From the NCBI GenBank assembly GCA_024349245.1, contig JALDNG010000038.1, forward strand, positions 310,001 to 374,000: a stretch of 64,000 nucleotides of DNA, given 5' to 3'. The stretch comes from Neodontobutis hainanensis. Its lineage: Eukaryota; Chordata; Actinopteri; Gobiiformes; Odontobutidae. Position 1 is the first letter of the stretch. The number at the start of each line of letters is the position of its first letter. Below, one piece after another: positions 11,617-23,412 of the stretch. The translations under genes were made by a program, and so were the position numbers. Below the pieces are notes generated by a model. The model was not told the DNA's origin, did no database searches, and worked only from the letters and a program-made list of their open reading frames with translations.

Positions 11617-11673
11617 ACGTGTCCTCGAGCAGCTCCTGAACGCAGCACCGAGCCGACTCAGTGGCCTGATGCT
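11617..11673 (+). other. Splice-site-bounded 57-nt segment, possible exon
   Basis: Preceded by 'ttcatttacattacag' (acceptor-like) and followed by 'gtaagt' (consensus donor). The enclosed 57 nt are richer in CpG and GC than their flanks and open in two plus-strand frames: frame 1 reads TCPRAAPERSTEPTQWPDA, frame 2 RVLEQLLNAAPSRLSGLM. The length is a multiple of three. I recognise neither peptide. Such acceptor-donor pairs also arise by chance over 64 kb. Confidence 0.2.
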
Positions 11674-13746
11674 GTAAGTGGCACAGTGCAGACACCTTAA
11701 TGGATTCACGGCTCAGATTTATGGAGACTCATCCTCTTCTCTGCTGTTTGAGAGAAAAAGAAAAAGTTGACTATCGCTGACTCCCGAGACTGTAAATTAT
11801 TCCCTAAAGCACCTTCATGGGTGAGTACTGGGTTGTGCATTTTTTTTTTTTTTTGGCCCAATAAACCGTAATCAGTGTCTGCCAGGCCCAAGGTCGCACT
11901 GTTTTTCCTTCTGATGATGAAATCGGCCTTCGCTCAAGGTCGATTAGCTGTTTATTTTTTTCAATGCCTAAAAGATGAACGACTAAAACATTAAACCGCA
12001 AATGTTTGATTTGGATTTGACTGAGTATCGTAGTGTGTCTTATGTTTTAGAGCCTGAAGCTGTAATCTTTAGGAGTCTTATCTGAGCGAGAACATGTTTG
12101 AACAGGTCGACAATGGGAGGTTTTGGTTTGGTATGATTTCATCTGATCACCTGCAGCGCTTATGTGTCATTGTAAAGAGAAGTAAGTGATATATTTGTGT
12201 AAGATAAGGGTTACATATCTGTATATATATATGTCGCTTTGTGTTGAGTCTGTGCTGCGTTCACAGGGTTTTTGGTTTCAGTATCTAAGAAAAAAAAAAA
12301 AGCGTGTATTTTTTTTGAAGTGTATAATCTGATAGACACTAAAAAACATTACCAACAAATCAGTTTGATTGAGTCCGTCCATAAAAAGTATACCAACATG
12401 AAAGCTCATAAACACAAGTTCCACGGAACAAATTCAGATCAAATTACATCAAAAAGAGTTTGAGAGAGAAGTTCTAACTCTGAGTTTAGCATTCGACCAA
12501 TACAATCCTGCAAATGTCTCCTTCACCAAGATTTATGTATGTGTCAACTAGCTTTTGTCTTTTCCTCTTATTAGTGCTGGAGTAAGCCAGTGCTGGAATA
12601 GACACATTGTTACCATTAACTATTAACTCAATGTTGACAAATTTTGAGAATAAAACCAGGATTATGTGTTAAGGTCTCCTTCTTTTGACAGATCAGTCTT
12701 ATTACAAGATGCTATTAGAGGATTAAACAGTTTTCCTAAGTTAAAACAGAAATAGCCAATAAATCAATGCCAATCAATGGAAGGCAATACAAAAGCACCT
12801 CATGTAACCCCACTTCAAAAAAACTAAACAAGAAAAAGCAAAAACAAACTATGACAATGTGTTTATCTTGTGGATTCTTCAAAACCGCTCCTAGCTTTAA
12901 CTCATCCGAGCACAGCCATCTTTTATTGCTGCACAGATCCCGTCGTTCGGTGAAAATAACTTTGCTTTCTGCCTCGACTGGCTTTCTTCCCACTCCTGCT
13001 GCGAGAGACGGCTCATCTCTCCCGGTAAACTTCATTTGGAAATTGATTTATACTTGTGGCCTGAAAAAAAAATTTCCTCTTTTAAACCTCATCAGAGCAG
13101 TGGGAAAAAGACTGCGGAGAATCAATTCAAATTAATTTCGGAGATGAGGTGTGCCTGTCTTTTACTTTAAGCGACTTTTCTTTTAAATAGATTCGTCGCC
13201 TTAAAGTCGCTCCCCTGGAAAAAAAAAAAAAAAAAAAGGATATAGAACTGAGACATGATTGCTTTCTTCGGCCCATAAGGGGACCCAATAATTCACTGCC
13301 AGACTTGTGTGCAAAGAGTAGAAAAAGCTTAATAAAATGCATCTTGTGGTGCGTGATCGGGCTCAGCCATCCAGGAATTTGTTTGAGTAACCTTCATTGG
13401 AGAAGACTGCATTGATTCAGGCCTTTATAATGGGCAGAAGTAAGCGTTAAAGCTCTCTGTAGGAACAAACTTATTACTGGCTGTAGGTTCACTTTACACT
13501 GATTTATTAGCCGTGTTGCTACTGACAGCACAGATTACACTGCTACTGTTACCTGCCATGGTCCACTTGTCTGTGTGCACTACTGCTTTTAAAAGAGTTT
13601 GGGGAGATTCAGAAACTTCTTACTGTGATGGGTTTTCAGGTCACCTTTTCTTGTTAGTTATGGATTAAACATTTTACTGATGTACTATAATTGCTTTTTA
13701 TCTGATTGACCAGTTATAAATGTCAGTCCAAACAGTACACACCTTG
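11674..13746. other. Non-coding stretch with homopolymer runs
   Basis: Unique-looking DNA with long poly-A/T runs (near 11,840, 12,290 and 13,219-13,237) and a short TA run near 12,220. The 122-codon plus-strand frame at 12,767-13,135 is lysine-rich, matches no family and overlaps an open frame on the other strand, so I do not call it a gene. Confidence 0.4.
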
Positions 13747-13965
13747 TAGGGCAAAGTTGGGTAATTATTTTTCCCCAAGGGCCACTTAAGAACATGGGAC
13801 TCTTGTGGGGGGCCAGGCCAACACGGTGAACACTCAATAGAAAACACATTTCTCTTGCTTTTAAGTTTAAAGTTTGAACTACTGTATAAGCAAAACCATA
13901 AACACCACAGTCACAGCTTCTTCTAGCGCTGTTCTAGCTAGGCCTTAGTTTGCCCACCACTGTTG
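13747..13965. mobile_element. hAT-type MITE, degenerate
   Basis: The left part has 'gggcaaagttgggtaa' and 'ccccaagggccacttaagaa', followed by a G-rich 'tgtggggggccaggcc'. The right end reads 'gcccaccactg', that is 'cagtggtgggc' on the minus strand. A 'CAGTGGTGGGCAA...GGGCCAC' start is characteristic of vertebrate hAT-derived MITEs (family recall). The 8-bp target duplication is not evident and no transposase is encoded. Confidence 0.45.
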
Positions 13966-16900
13966 TAGGGGTTAGTGTTTTGTAGAAGAGTTCGCAGAAG
14001 AAGTTGCAGTCCTGGCCAGAATGGATTTAAATACTCAGGACAAGACCTAGCATAAATGAGGTTGAGTCTGAGACGAGAGCAAGACATTTAAAAAGTGACG
14101 AGGTCCAAAGTAGGTCAACACTGATGTCCACTCCATTCGTTTTTTATTAATTACAGTACATTATAATAAGGGTTTTTCTCATGCACATCCAATGATGATT
14201 TGAAGGGTTTTGAGAAAAAATTGACTCTGGTTTTCTGAGAAAGCACTGTGGACTGAACAGTTCAATTGTCTTCTGTGCATGAAGACATTTAGTGCAGTTA
14301 TACAGCCCAATGTAAAGACAGTGAATATGTTCAGTGTTTTTTTTTTCCATTTCTCCCAAAATACAAACAAACCTGTGGCTGACAAATTACACACTAAAAA
14401 AAAGTCCTCTCATCTAAATAATAGAAGTGAATGTCAAAATTTAGAGTGCAGTTTGTACTTTTTCAAATAAATCATACATAATATACCTTTTTATATTCCA
14501 TGTTGACAATTGATACATCATCATTAGCTCAGACTAAAGCACAGAATAGTCCAATTGGGACATTATAATTGTACCTACATTACATTGTACCTATTCCCTG
14601 TTTTTTTTTTTTTTTTTTTAAGGCACTGTTGGTTTCTTCTCAGAAATTGGATAAACCCTTTAATGTCTTGAAAATCAGCCATGTCCAATTTTGCTGTCTT
14701 CAGTATTGGACATAAATGTTTACCTAGACTTATGGACAAATCTAATTTTACTCCGATTGGGCTGTATAACTGAACTAACTCTCCTAATGCACAGGAGAAA
14801 ATTGAAGTGTGTGAGAGGACATGATGTGAGAAATACTCATATTGCACATACAATACTATGCTTATGCCAGACAAAACATGTATATTTAAATAAACATAAT
14901 ATTTACTGCAAAATAATAAAGTTTTCTGCAAAAATTACAAGCGTTGTCCTATTGTACTTTCATTTTGAGGCAGGTATAGACTGACATTCTTTGTTATGTG
15001 CTGCAGTAGAGAAGTAAAAAAAAGTGTCTAGCTCTTGGTCGAAGCCTTATTCACATTGTGGTCACACTCCTGCCTCCATCACTGCTGCCAAACGGAGACG
15101 ATTGATGAGCTACAGCACTGAAAGGCAGAGAGTTGCAATGTAAAGAAGTGAGTTTGACTGGAGTCAGGTTGAAGCTGTCATGTTTAATAAAAAGAATGGT
15201 ATGGCTGCAAAATGCTTATGCTAAAAGCTAAGCAAAAAAAAGGTACACTATTGTCTGAAAGAAGTAGCACAAAGAAATGTCTGGTTTACCTTTGGTTCAA
15301 GCTTTGGATAAACCTGACTTTTGTTCGGTTTGTGGTCTAGTTGTTAGGTCTGGTGTCATTGGCTGATTTAAATTTGAGCTACTGCTTCTTGATTATTGTG
15401 TGTACTTCTCCATTTATCCAATCTGAAAAAGCTGAAGTCTAGTTTTTAAAGTGCCATGATACTGAAGCCATACATGAGTGAGAGCCAAAAATGCACCTGT
15501 GATGTAACTCATTTCACCAAAATGCTTAATAAAGACCTTTTGTGCTCAGTCACATGAATAAAGATTGGGAGAATGCCAATATAATCTTCAGACAAAAGAG
15601 TGATATAATGGGAAATTTATTGAAAAATTGTTTCGTTTGTAGCTGTGAACCAACAAATGTCAAGCCAATGAAACACAAGAAATAAAACCCTTTTGTTTGC
15701 TGGCAGCTTTGATGTAAACTAACCTTGAACAAGTCGAGTTTTGTTTACCTCTTTATGCTGTACGACTCTGTAGCTCAAAAGGCACATCTTTACTTGAGCC
15801 GATACAATGAGTAACCTTTACATACCCCAGTGGAAGGCCTTATAACCTAGACCTTGTGTATCAGTAAAACATTTTCTATCTCCACTTTAATGAAAACAAA
15901 TAAGCACCAGAAAGCACAGCGGATATAAAATTACACGACTAGAAATGTGCTGTAAAGGTGCAGTGAATAAAATGGAACATTATGGCATCTTCAACATGCA
16001 GTCTTTTAGTAACAACGTGAATCAAATGCACAGAATTAATTTACATTTATTTGCTCACATTTCCTCTAGAGTTTAAGCAGAAAGCTTAGTTAAGGTCAGA
16101 CTTGAGAAATAATAAAGTCTTACTCTGAGTTGCACCGCTGAAGCCTCCGTCTCTGCTGCAGGAGGAAGCTAAGTCATTGCTGTCGATTTAAATCTGTTTC
16201 TGAGACACTGGGGCCTGCAGTTCAGAGGGAACACACGTTTCTTTTTGAATCCACTGAAGCAGACATTGTTTGTATGTCAAAAATATATGTGACACATATG
16301 TGGAGACCATTATTACCAACATTAGTTTTTAATCACGATCATTTTAATACAATGGGATTAATAAAAAGGAGTTTTGCCTTTGCACCATCTCCCTGGGAAA
16401 CAGTTTTGAGCCACTGCATGTTTGTGATCAGCGCATATGTTCAAAAGAAGAAGAAGAAGCCACCAACAAATGCTTTGTATTATGTGACAGGAAAGTGTAG
16501 ATATTTTTGTTGAAGAAAACATTTGAAAACTCGGTCAAGGCTAAAGCTAAAGGTGCAGCAACAGTGAAAGTAGAGACAGATTTTACAAAACTAGAAAAAA
16601 AAACTATGTTGAGAAGAATGTTGAGGTGCTTTTATATTTAGTTAGTCAAAAAAAAGTTGCAGATGTGATTTAGTTTAGTGCATATGAAGACTGAAAAATA
16701 AAATGTGTTTGATTGATTTATCTTAAACTTCCTCCATGAGAAGTACACTAAATACTTGTACTGCTGACATAAATCTGTTTGTCACTACAGTACTTGCCTC
16801 AAATAAAACAAACATAATGATAGCAGCCCTTAAGGTTAAGGTTAACTGACTGTTTAAATTTATTACCAAAGAAATACTGGTATTTATTTGTGTTTATTTG

Positions 16901-18019
16901 GTGTTTTATGATATGACACAGCTCTACTACTGTGTACTTTTCCATTCAATATGCACTCAAGTATTAGTATGTTTCAGGAAATAAATAATAAAGAACATTT
17001 CATTCCATAATATTACTCAAGTTAATGTATCAGGTAAACGCCTAGTACCATCACTTCATTGTTGTAGTTTGTATTAAAACCTATCGTGAACATATTCACC
17101 CTTCTTTTTCCTCACACAAGTTTTATATATAAGAACTCTCAGAACTGAAGTAAAAGCAACACTGAGGCTTTATTTCATTCTTCTCTAGTTTTTTTTCATG
17201 AGACCTGCTTTGCAAAAAGATTGTTGAGCCGCTAATGTTTAGTATGCATTGAATTCAAACGTCACGCTCGAGTCTTTTAACACGGTTTTCTTCACTCGAG
17301 GCCACTCCAGTCATCGCCCCTTCAGGTAAAAGGCTGCCTTATTGTTTCGAAAGACGCAAGACACTTCAGTTGTGGTGAAATCAATAGCCCAGTAAATCCT
17401 TAATTGAATGACTGCAGGGCCTAGAGCTTGATGTGCTTTATGAGCGAGCAGAAGGCGCTTTTGAGAGCAGGCAGAGTAAAGGGTCCTGCTGGCACTGTTG
17501 TGGTCTGGAAACAGTGTCGTGTCAGTCAGTTTTGGCAGCCGCCGCGCGCTGGGACTGGGTTAGCGCTTGTTCACCTGATAGTTTATGTTTCAGGTGCCGC
17601 AAGTGTCATATTACCTTCATTTAAAAACACCTCACAATAAAGTTCAAGAAGGATTTTTAATGTTTGTCCTTCAGGCTATAAACAGCCTTGCCACACTTGA
17701 TTCATTAAAGGTGTGTGAACAAACGCCCAGAGAAGACAACCTGAACCCAGAGAAACATACTAAACAATGCTAAAAGAAAAAAACACATCATCATTTTTTT
17801 CTCAAACTTTGTTGGTCCATTTTAACTGGTCATTTCTTTATGCAACCAAAAGCAAGATGTATTGAGTTTCATTACTTCCTGGTTCTACAACAGCTCAGAG
17901 AGGACAAACTGAGCACTGCAAAAAGAAAAAACATCTCTCTTTCTCTCCTTTTTTGAACACACTACATAAATTACATGAACGTCATAATCTTAATCCATTT
18001 CTCTCTCTCATTTTGTCAA
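13966..18019. other. Non-coding stretch, mostly unique
   Basis: AT-rich DNA with poly-A/T runs (notably T tract near 14,600-14,620). No open frame here matches a family. The patch 17,400-17,600 is richer in GC and CpG ('gcagccgccgcgcgctggga') with overlapping frames on the plus strand and could be a regulatory segment. 17,811-17,925 weakly resembles 7,960-8,060. Confidence 0.35.
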
Positions 18020-18080
18020 GCTATTTTCAACTGGATTTGTTCTTCAGTATGTCCATGCAGGGCCACCATAGTTACCCTCA
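18020..18080. repeat. Short dispersed repeat family B, copy 1
   Basis: Contains 'caactggatttgttcttcag', then 'tatgtccatgcagggccacc' and 'atagttaccctcaa'. Related phrases in the same order occur at 36,874-36,935 and partly at 53,668-53,695. The class is unknown and the copies are diverged. Confidence 0.4.
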
Positions 18081-18892
18081 AGCTTGTTCTATACTAAATA
18101 AATGTAGGACTGTCCCCTCTTTCACTAACTCCAACAGTGGACACTCATGGTATTGCAGTAAATGATTTTACTTATAACTTTTTATTGTATATTGTGTTAG
18201 CTACACCAACTTTCATGGCCCAATTGTACTTATTTTTCTTTGTCTTTCATATTGTAGCCTTGTAGATGCACAAAAAGTCCCCAAATGTTGCATGAGAGTG
18301 GGTTTTAGGGTCTGTTTTATGAAGAAAACAATACAGGCCAAAACCTTTATGCTATATGCATCAATGAGCAGCTCTTATTGAAAAGCAACTCTTTCCATGG
18401 TTGCCGCTACCTCCAAACAGCTACACACTACACTTTTAACAAAAAGAGACGGACAGAGACCCGTTAACATTAAAAAAACAACAGTACCACACCACAATGA
18501 AAAACTGTAGACTCCAATAAAATGGTAAATGCACAATCTAGGAAAATCAATCTATTTTTTTTGCAAAGCAACATAACAGCCAGCCGTCGTTTTTACACAA
18601 ACCCCGGTGTTTTGGTGGTTTTCCATTTGATTATTTTGTGTTTTATTAGTGTTTTTATAAAGTGATGGAAGCATTAACTTTGAGGGACTGCAAATCCTCA
18701 ATAAACACAAAAGCAGGAGAGAGTACCTCTATTTTTTCACTCTTTCTATTTTATTTTTATTTTATTTTACTGAACAACAAAATCAAAAAAACTTTGCAAA
18801 GGTGTTTTTTCTACATCATCCTTTCCCTTCTTCTTCTTTACAAAAGCCTTTTCTTCAGGTTCATTTGCTCACTGTGTAGCTCTGTTTCTCAG
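18081..18892. other. Non-coding stretch, nothing recognised
   Basis: AT-rich DNA that ends in a T/C-rich run and an acceptor-like 'ctctgtttctcag' before 18,893. Confidence 0.4.
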
Positions 18893-18989
18893 TTATCCGA
18901 CACCAAAGACTCAAACATTGCAAGGAACCACAGAGCGAAACCTGCCTGGGGGCTTTGGAGCTGCCAGGAAATTGACACCTGACGTCAAG
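18893..18989 (+). other. Splice-site-bounded 97-nt segment, possible exon
   Basis: Acceptor-like 'gtagctctgtttctcag' precedes position 18,893 and a strong donor 'caag|gtaaga' follows 18,989. In the second frame the segment is fully open and contains QGTTERNLPGGFGAARK; the other two frames have a stop near the 3' end. The peptide looks protein-like but I cannot name it. The length (97 nt) would shift phase if skipped. It may be a coding or lncRNA exon, or chance. Confidence 0.22.
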
Positions 18990-20769
18990 GTAAGACATAT
19001 ATGTTTGCTTCTCCAAACACCTTTGTCCTGATTTGGTGTGAGTCCTTTTGTGTCTGTCCGAGCCGTTGATGGATCGACTGACCCCAGGGCTCTCGCTGCC
19101 ACTTCACTCGAGAAGAAAGACTACAATATGTACTTCAGGTTCAGGTCAATGTGTTACATGTCAGGTAGAAAAACATTGACATTAACCAGGATTCATATAA
19201 TGGAACATACACAGTACTGTTTGTACAATGTGACAAGCTCCAGAGTCAAATTCAAAACAAAGAGTTAAACCTGTAGATAGTTATGTTGCTGTCCAAACTT
19301 GGGAAAACAAATAGAAAAGGTAACTTGTGGTTGGATCTTTTGTGATGTTACATAATATATACAGTATATATACAAAATACATTATTTTGCGAGTTATGTC
19401 CATTTAAGTTAGGTTTTTTACTCGTTTTGTTCGCTTTTAGCATCAGTTTCTTGCTGTTGGTTGTTTTTAAGCACAAATATGTTCAAAGCTTGTCCAGTTT
19501 GAAATTTCTGTCACACATCCTGGTGGTAGAAAATAATCCAACTCCAGAAAACCAGTTTAATAACAATTTCTAATTTTCTTCTTTACAACAAAAAAGACTG
19601 TAGTTTGTCAGTGTCTACCACTTTTTTTAAGCATTTTTTAAGTATTTTTTTCTTTATAAAGCATTTTTTATTTCTTTTTGTTTTAGCACAATCTGTCTTT
19701 TTTAGTGCAATTTTGTTTGTTTGTTTTACTGTTATTTTAGTCCAAAAGGTTAATTTTAAGGGTAACAACTCGACTCGAAGGCTTTCCTTGCTGTCACAGA
19801 TCTAATGGCAGATCTGGATTCAGTTGCATATCAATTTTAAGAACCTCACTTTGTTACCAAACACTGTCTGTATAAACTAATTTGGATGGATGTTTAGGGG
19901 AAGCTGTGTTGAACCCTGATGTTCACTAATGGTTAACTGTATTAAGTCCTGCTCCACTTTCTTCAGCAGCTGCCACTAACTCTGTTGTGTGGAGCGGGGC
20001 AGGTTGTGTGCCGTGGGTTTGCTGAAAATAGCAGCTACAAAACAAAGCTGACGAATGAGCACAGGTCACTAACATGCAGGACTGAACCTTTTAAAGACAA
20101 AAACTGCAAAAACACACCAAAGTGTCCAACCGTTGTAATACTTTTTTCTGTTCCATGCAATTAGTCTGGTTTCTGTGGATTTGAGTTGGATTTTCAGTGA
20201 CAGAATAACTATCTCTGGATTAGGGCTGCACCATTTATCATAGAGTTATCATTGTCACAATAGGAACAAACACAATCTTTATCCCAGTGTAAGACAAGAA
20301 GAATAAGAGACAAAAGCAGAATTTCTCAAACTAATCCATGAAGACTAACCCTTGTTGCACTTTCAAAGTCTAGCTCAAAGTAAAAGGTGGTAAATGTCTC
20401 CAGTAGATGTTTTCAAAACCTGTGCAAACAATCAGCCTCAAGTTGAATTCTGTTTTTCCAATGGACCAAGTTGGACATTTATACAGTATTTAGTAGCACT
20501 CTTGACAACTAGAAAGATCTATATACTGTAGGTTGCTGCATATAAAACATTAGACATAGAACCTTACCAAGGTCTAACTCAAAACAATGCTCTGAACAAC
20601 ACCACTGTATTCAGCCAAGCCTGTTCCTATCTGTGTACAACGTGACCCCATTTAGCACAAACATAAGTGAACAAACTTTAGCCTCTTTTAAAAACCCAGT
20701 GCATTTTCTCATTCTTCAAGCAGCTTTGCAAACTGTTGATGCACTACGAGCTGCACAGACACATCCAGC
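18990..20769. other. Non-coding stretch with a possible repeat fragment
   Basis: Mostly AT-rich and unique. 20,160-20,205 ('ggtttctgtggatttgagtt', 'ggattttcagtgacag') resembles 52,172-52,205 ('ggtttctgtggatctaagtt', 'ggatttccgagagaca'). 20,220-20,265 ('tagggctgcaccatttatca') resembles the start of a common fish element that begins 'tagggctgcac'. Neither is firmly classified. Confidence 0.35.
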
Positions 20770-21015
20770 ACAGAGCAGACTCAAAGCGAAAGAAGGGAGG
20801 ATGGCATTAACCAGTGGGGACTTCTGAGCGCAGCCAGAGGAGAGAGTACTCGCGCAGGCTTAATGAATTCGGTCACGGCGAGGCACAATGAAATCTTTAT
20901 CCGCCGGGGGACGAGGCAGGGGACTTGGCACAGCGGCGGTTTTTCTCAGCGAGGGTGAAAAATAGGAATCCCACTGTCCCCCTGTTGGCTCTGGCTCACG
21001 TCAGCTGCCTTGGAT
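20770..21015. promoter_or_regulatory. CpG-richer segment, candidate conserved regulatory element
   Basis: From about 20,825 to 21,000 CpG density rises sharply ('gagagtactcgcgcaggctt', 'ttatccgccgggggacgagg') and homeobox-like 'taatga' and 'aatgaa' sites are interspersed. There are no repeats, no long coding frame and no clear splice sites. The composition resembles conserved non-coding elements or a small CpG island. This is inference only. Confidence 0.25.
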
Positions 21016-21220
21016 ATGGAGACGGCGAAAAACAGTGAAGCAAGCCCTCCCTCTCAGCTTGTTGTCCCGTTTCCCGATCTGTCTTTTGCGCTCCTGCTCT
21101 CTGCAACACTAGCACTGCTGCTTGTTTTGTATCTGTAATTGCGTTTCTTGATATTAACCAGAAACTTATCCATGCTGATGCAAGTCTGGTGTCAGAGAAT
21201 GCCCCTATTTGCATTAAATT

Positions 21221-22440
21221 GCTTTGTGCACCAACAAACAATTTAAGAAGTCCACATGCTAGTTCTGTTTTGTCTAAGAGTTTCTGTCAACATTTCTCTT
21301 TCTGAGGAAATGGTCTCACTAAGTCTTTTCTGCTTTCCTGCTCAAGACATGGCAAGACAAGACTATTGCTGGAGGTAGAGGTAACATACCCAGGTTTTTA
21401 TGGTTTCCTTTGTACATTAATCAATATTATATTAAATCAGCTCAATAAGTGTGTGCTTGTTCTGTACTTCTTATATTCCAGGTAGATTGGTCAGCATTGA
21501 TTAAGACATGGTTGAAAAACCTTGTCAAAGGTACAGTCAGATATCCCAGCTGTTGTGGATTTCAAATGAAGTTTCTCGAGGCTTACAGGCTCTTCTTATC
21601 CACACTGATGACAACTCAAGTATCTACAAAGTAAGAATGAGATACTGAGCTCTAACGTTTGTAAAAATAGTGTTTTATGCATGCTTGTTCAGTTTATCTA
21701 GTCTAGGCTTAACTCTTGACTACAGTCTTTTCCACAATGACAAAGGTAATGTTTTGGCTTTGAATGGCTTTGCACACAAACATTCAGTTCATAAACCCTC
21801 ATGAAGTAAGTAGAATACATGCTAAATCTGTTTGACGACAGCATGGTAGAAATGCTATGCTAAAAGTGCTGTCTAAAACGTCAACTCTATTTGCTTTGTA
21901 CATTACTAAACCTTTTAAACAAAGAAACTAAATCAACTCATTGAAGGAGAACATACCATTTCCATATCTGCATTAGCCTCTGCATGGAAGACTTATCCTA
22001 CGACAAACAAAAACTAGTGCCTTTTGATTTGCTTTAAACAAACGTAATAAAAACCTTAATAGGCCCAGTGAGTAAGTACATGCTTGTTATATTCAACGCT
22101 GAAAGATGTACAGATAAACACAAGTATAAATGTTCAGTCAAACAAGTGACTCCTAGTTGCTTTGAATTTCTTCATACATTAACAAAATAATATACAAAAC
22201 TGTCTCATTAAGAAAGTACATGCTCATCTTGTTTGCCTAATAGTCTTGATTTGTATCTACATTAACAGAAACATGGCTAAAATTCATTAAAGGCTACATG
22301 CTTGTTCAGTTTCTCTAGTATACCCCAACAAGACTTTTGTTCACAATGACAGAAAAGGCAGGTCTGTCAGAAAAAGCTTACCCAAGTTAAACTGCAATGC
22401 TTTGTACATTTGCAAACATATCCAAAACCTCGACCAAAAA
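21221..22440. repeat. Degenerate tandem array, unit about 140-250 bp
   Basis: The same ordered words recur through the segment: 'gctttgtacatta..caaac', then 'ctcattaag', then 'gtacatgcttgttcagttt' and 'tctagtctag'. The 'acatgct' word occurs near 21,253, 21,680, 21,818, 22,078, 22,219 and 22,295, with a variant ('gtgtgcttgttctgt') near 21,450. The 'gctttg' plus 'acat/acaa' word occurs near 21,222, 21,407, 21,768, 21,893, 22,161 and 22,402. Units have diverged and vary in length through indels. No transposon feature is visible. It lies just downstream (in minus-strand sense) of the candidate first exon at 22,633-22,990. Confidence 0.6.
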
Positions 22441-22632
22441 ATGTATAATTTCCACAGTCAGTCCTTATGTCTAATCATCATGCTCTTTTATCAATGAAAA
22501 AACTTCACCTTTACAGCAATTTCCAAGACAGTTAAATAGCTGTAGTTAGTTGCATCAACACATACCTTATAACAGGTTAAATTTCTCTTTCAAATTATTT
22601 TCTTAAATAAAAAAAAAAACATTTATTCTTAC

Positions 22633-22990
22633 CTTTTTGATGATCTTCCAAGTAGATTTTCCTGCAGCTTCTTTCTTTTTTTCCTCTGGTTTCGGAGCAA
22701 AGTCCAACACTTGTAAGCCCTCTTAGTGCCAAAAGCGTACAGATCTCCTGTTGAATGGGTCCTTTCAGCGCTCCAGCGACGACTGAAGTGAGACACGGTG
22801 TAATCTTCAGGTGAATACGCTGGAGTAGACCCTCCTCCTTTGCTCGTTCCCTGTTTCTGCGCTTCTCTCTCGTCTGTGCAGCCTGCAGCAGTGCTGGCAC
22901 TACCTGCTGCCCCACTCGCTAACGCTCTGTCTCTCTCTGAGCTGTAACTCCATCCCTCCCTCAGCAGCAGCTCTCCGCTCGCTCATGAAT
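22633..22990 (-). other. Candidate 5' exon (5' UTR-like), minus strand
   Basis: On the minus strand the segment starts in a GA- and CTG-rich sequence ('gagcggagagctgctgctga'), is richer in GC and CpG than its flanks and ends with a strong donor 'caaaaag|gtaaga' at 22,633/22,632. It contains an early ATG that opens a short uORF (MELQLRERQSVSEWGSR, then stop), and no long start-anchored frame, as in many vertebrate 5' UTR exons. An inverted CCAAT word ('cattggtgtg') lies a few tens of bases upstream near 23,005; no TATA box is obvious. If real, transcription would run toward position 1 and most of the first 22 kb would be intron. I cannot name the gene. Confidence 0.35.
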
Positions 22991-23280
22991 GTTTAGACAC
23001 ACCAATGAACCTGAAAGACATTGTTTTAACCCACATATCCTGTATACTTTATTGAGCACTTTGGTTTTTCTTGTCTTCTGGCTTCACATCAACACTTCTT
23101 TCTGTAACATTAACCCTCATAAATAGAGACAATGAACTATTTTCAGCTGAATGGCTCACATAGTTTCCAAAATTGGAACTACGCCTACAAACTAAATTAG
23201 TCAGTAGAGATTTCAAGTTCAATGCCAAGAGTTGTGTCTGTGTGCACTTAATCAATCTAACAGTTTTTAGATGAATTATT

Positions 23281-23412
23281 TATTTAGATTTAGTGGCTTT
23301 TTGACTTTTTTGATAGATACAGTGAGAAAGAGAGAGAGAGAGAGGGGGAAATGACAATAAGCACCAGACCCAAGCTGTTATTGAACCTGCAGGTCGCTCG
23401 AGCCGCTCCCCA
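23281..23412 (-). mobile_element. tRNA-related SINE fragment with (CT)n, minus strand
   Basis: On the minus strand the segment reads 'cctgcaggttcaataaca' (B-box-like), 'cttattgtcatttccccctc', a (CT)n run, then 'tatctatcaaaaaagtcaaa'. This order (decayed promoter box, 'catgtcattccccctctctctc', 'ctatcaaataaaggcaaaaa') is that of a very common teleost SINE, from memory. The plus strand shows the (GA)n run at about 23,328-23,344. The 5' half with the A box is missing or decayed. Confidence 0.55.

Noticed and set aside
12767..13135. A 122-codon plus-strand frame.
   Set aside because: Lysine-rich low-complexity start, overlaps a 99-codon minus-strand frame, no homology recognised and no splice sites.
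18713..18890. A membrane-protein-like frame (FSLFLFYFYFILL...).
   Set aside because: Phe/Leu runs are a by-product of T-rich sequence. The same effect explains other hydrophobic frames in the window.
21482..21629. A 148-nt segment with acceptor-like 'cttcttatattccag' and donor-like 'aaa|gtaaga', open in frame 1, containing VDWSALIKTWLKNLV.
   Set aside because: It lies inside the degenerate tandem array, the frame has no recognisable homologue, and other array units do not preserve the frame. The splice-like words probably come from the repeat itself.
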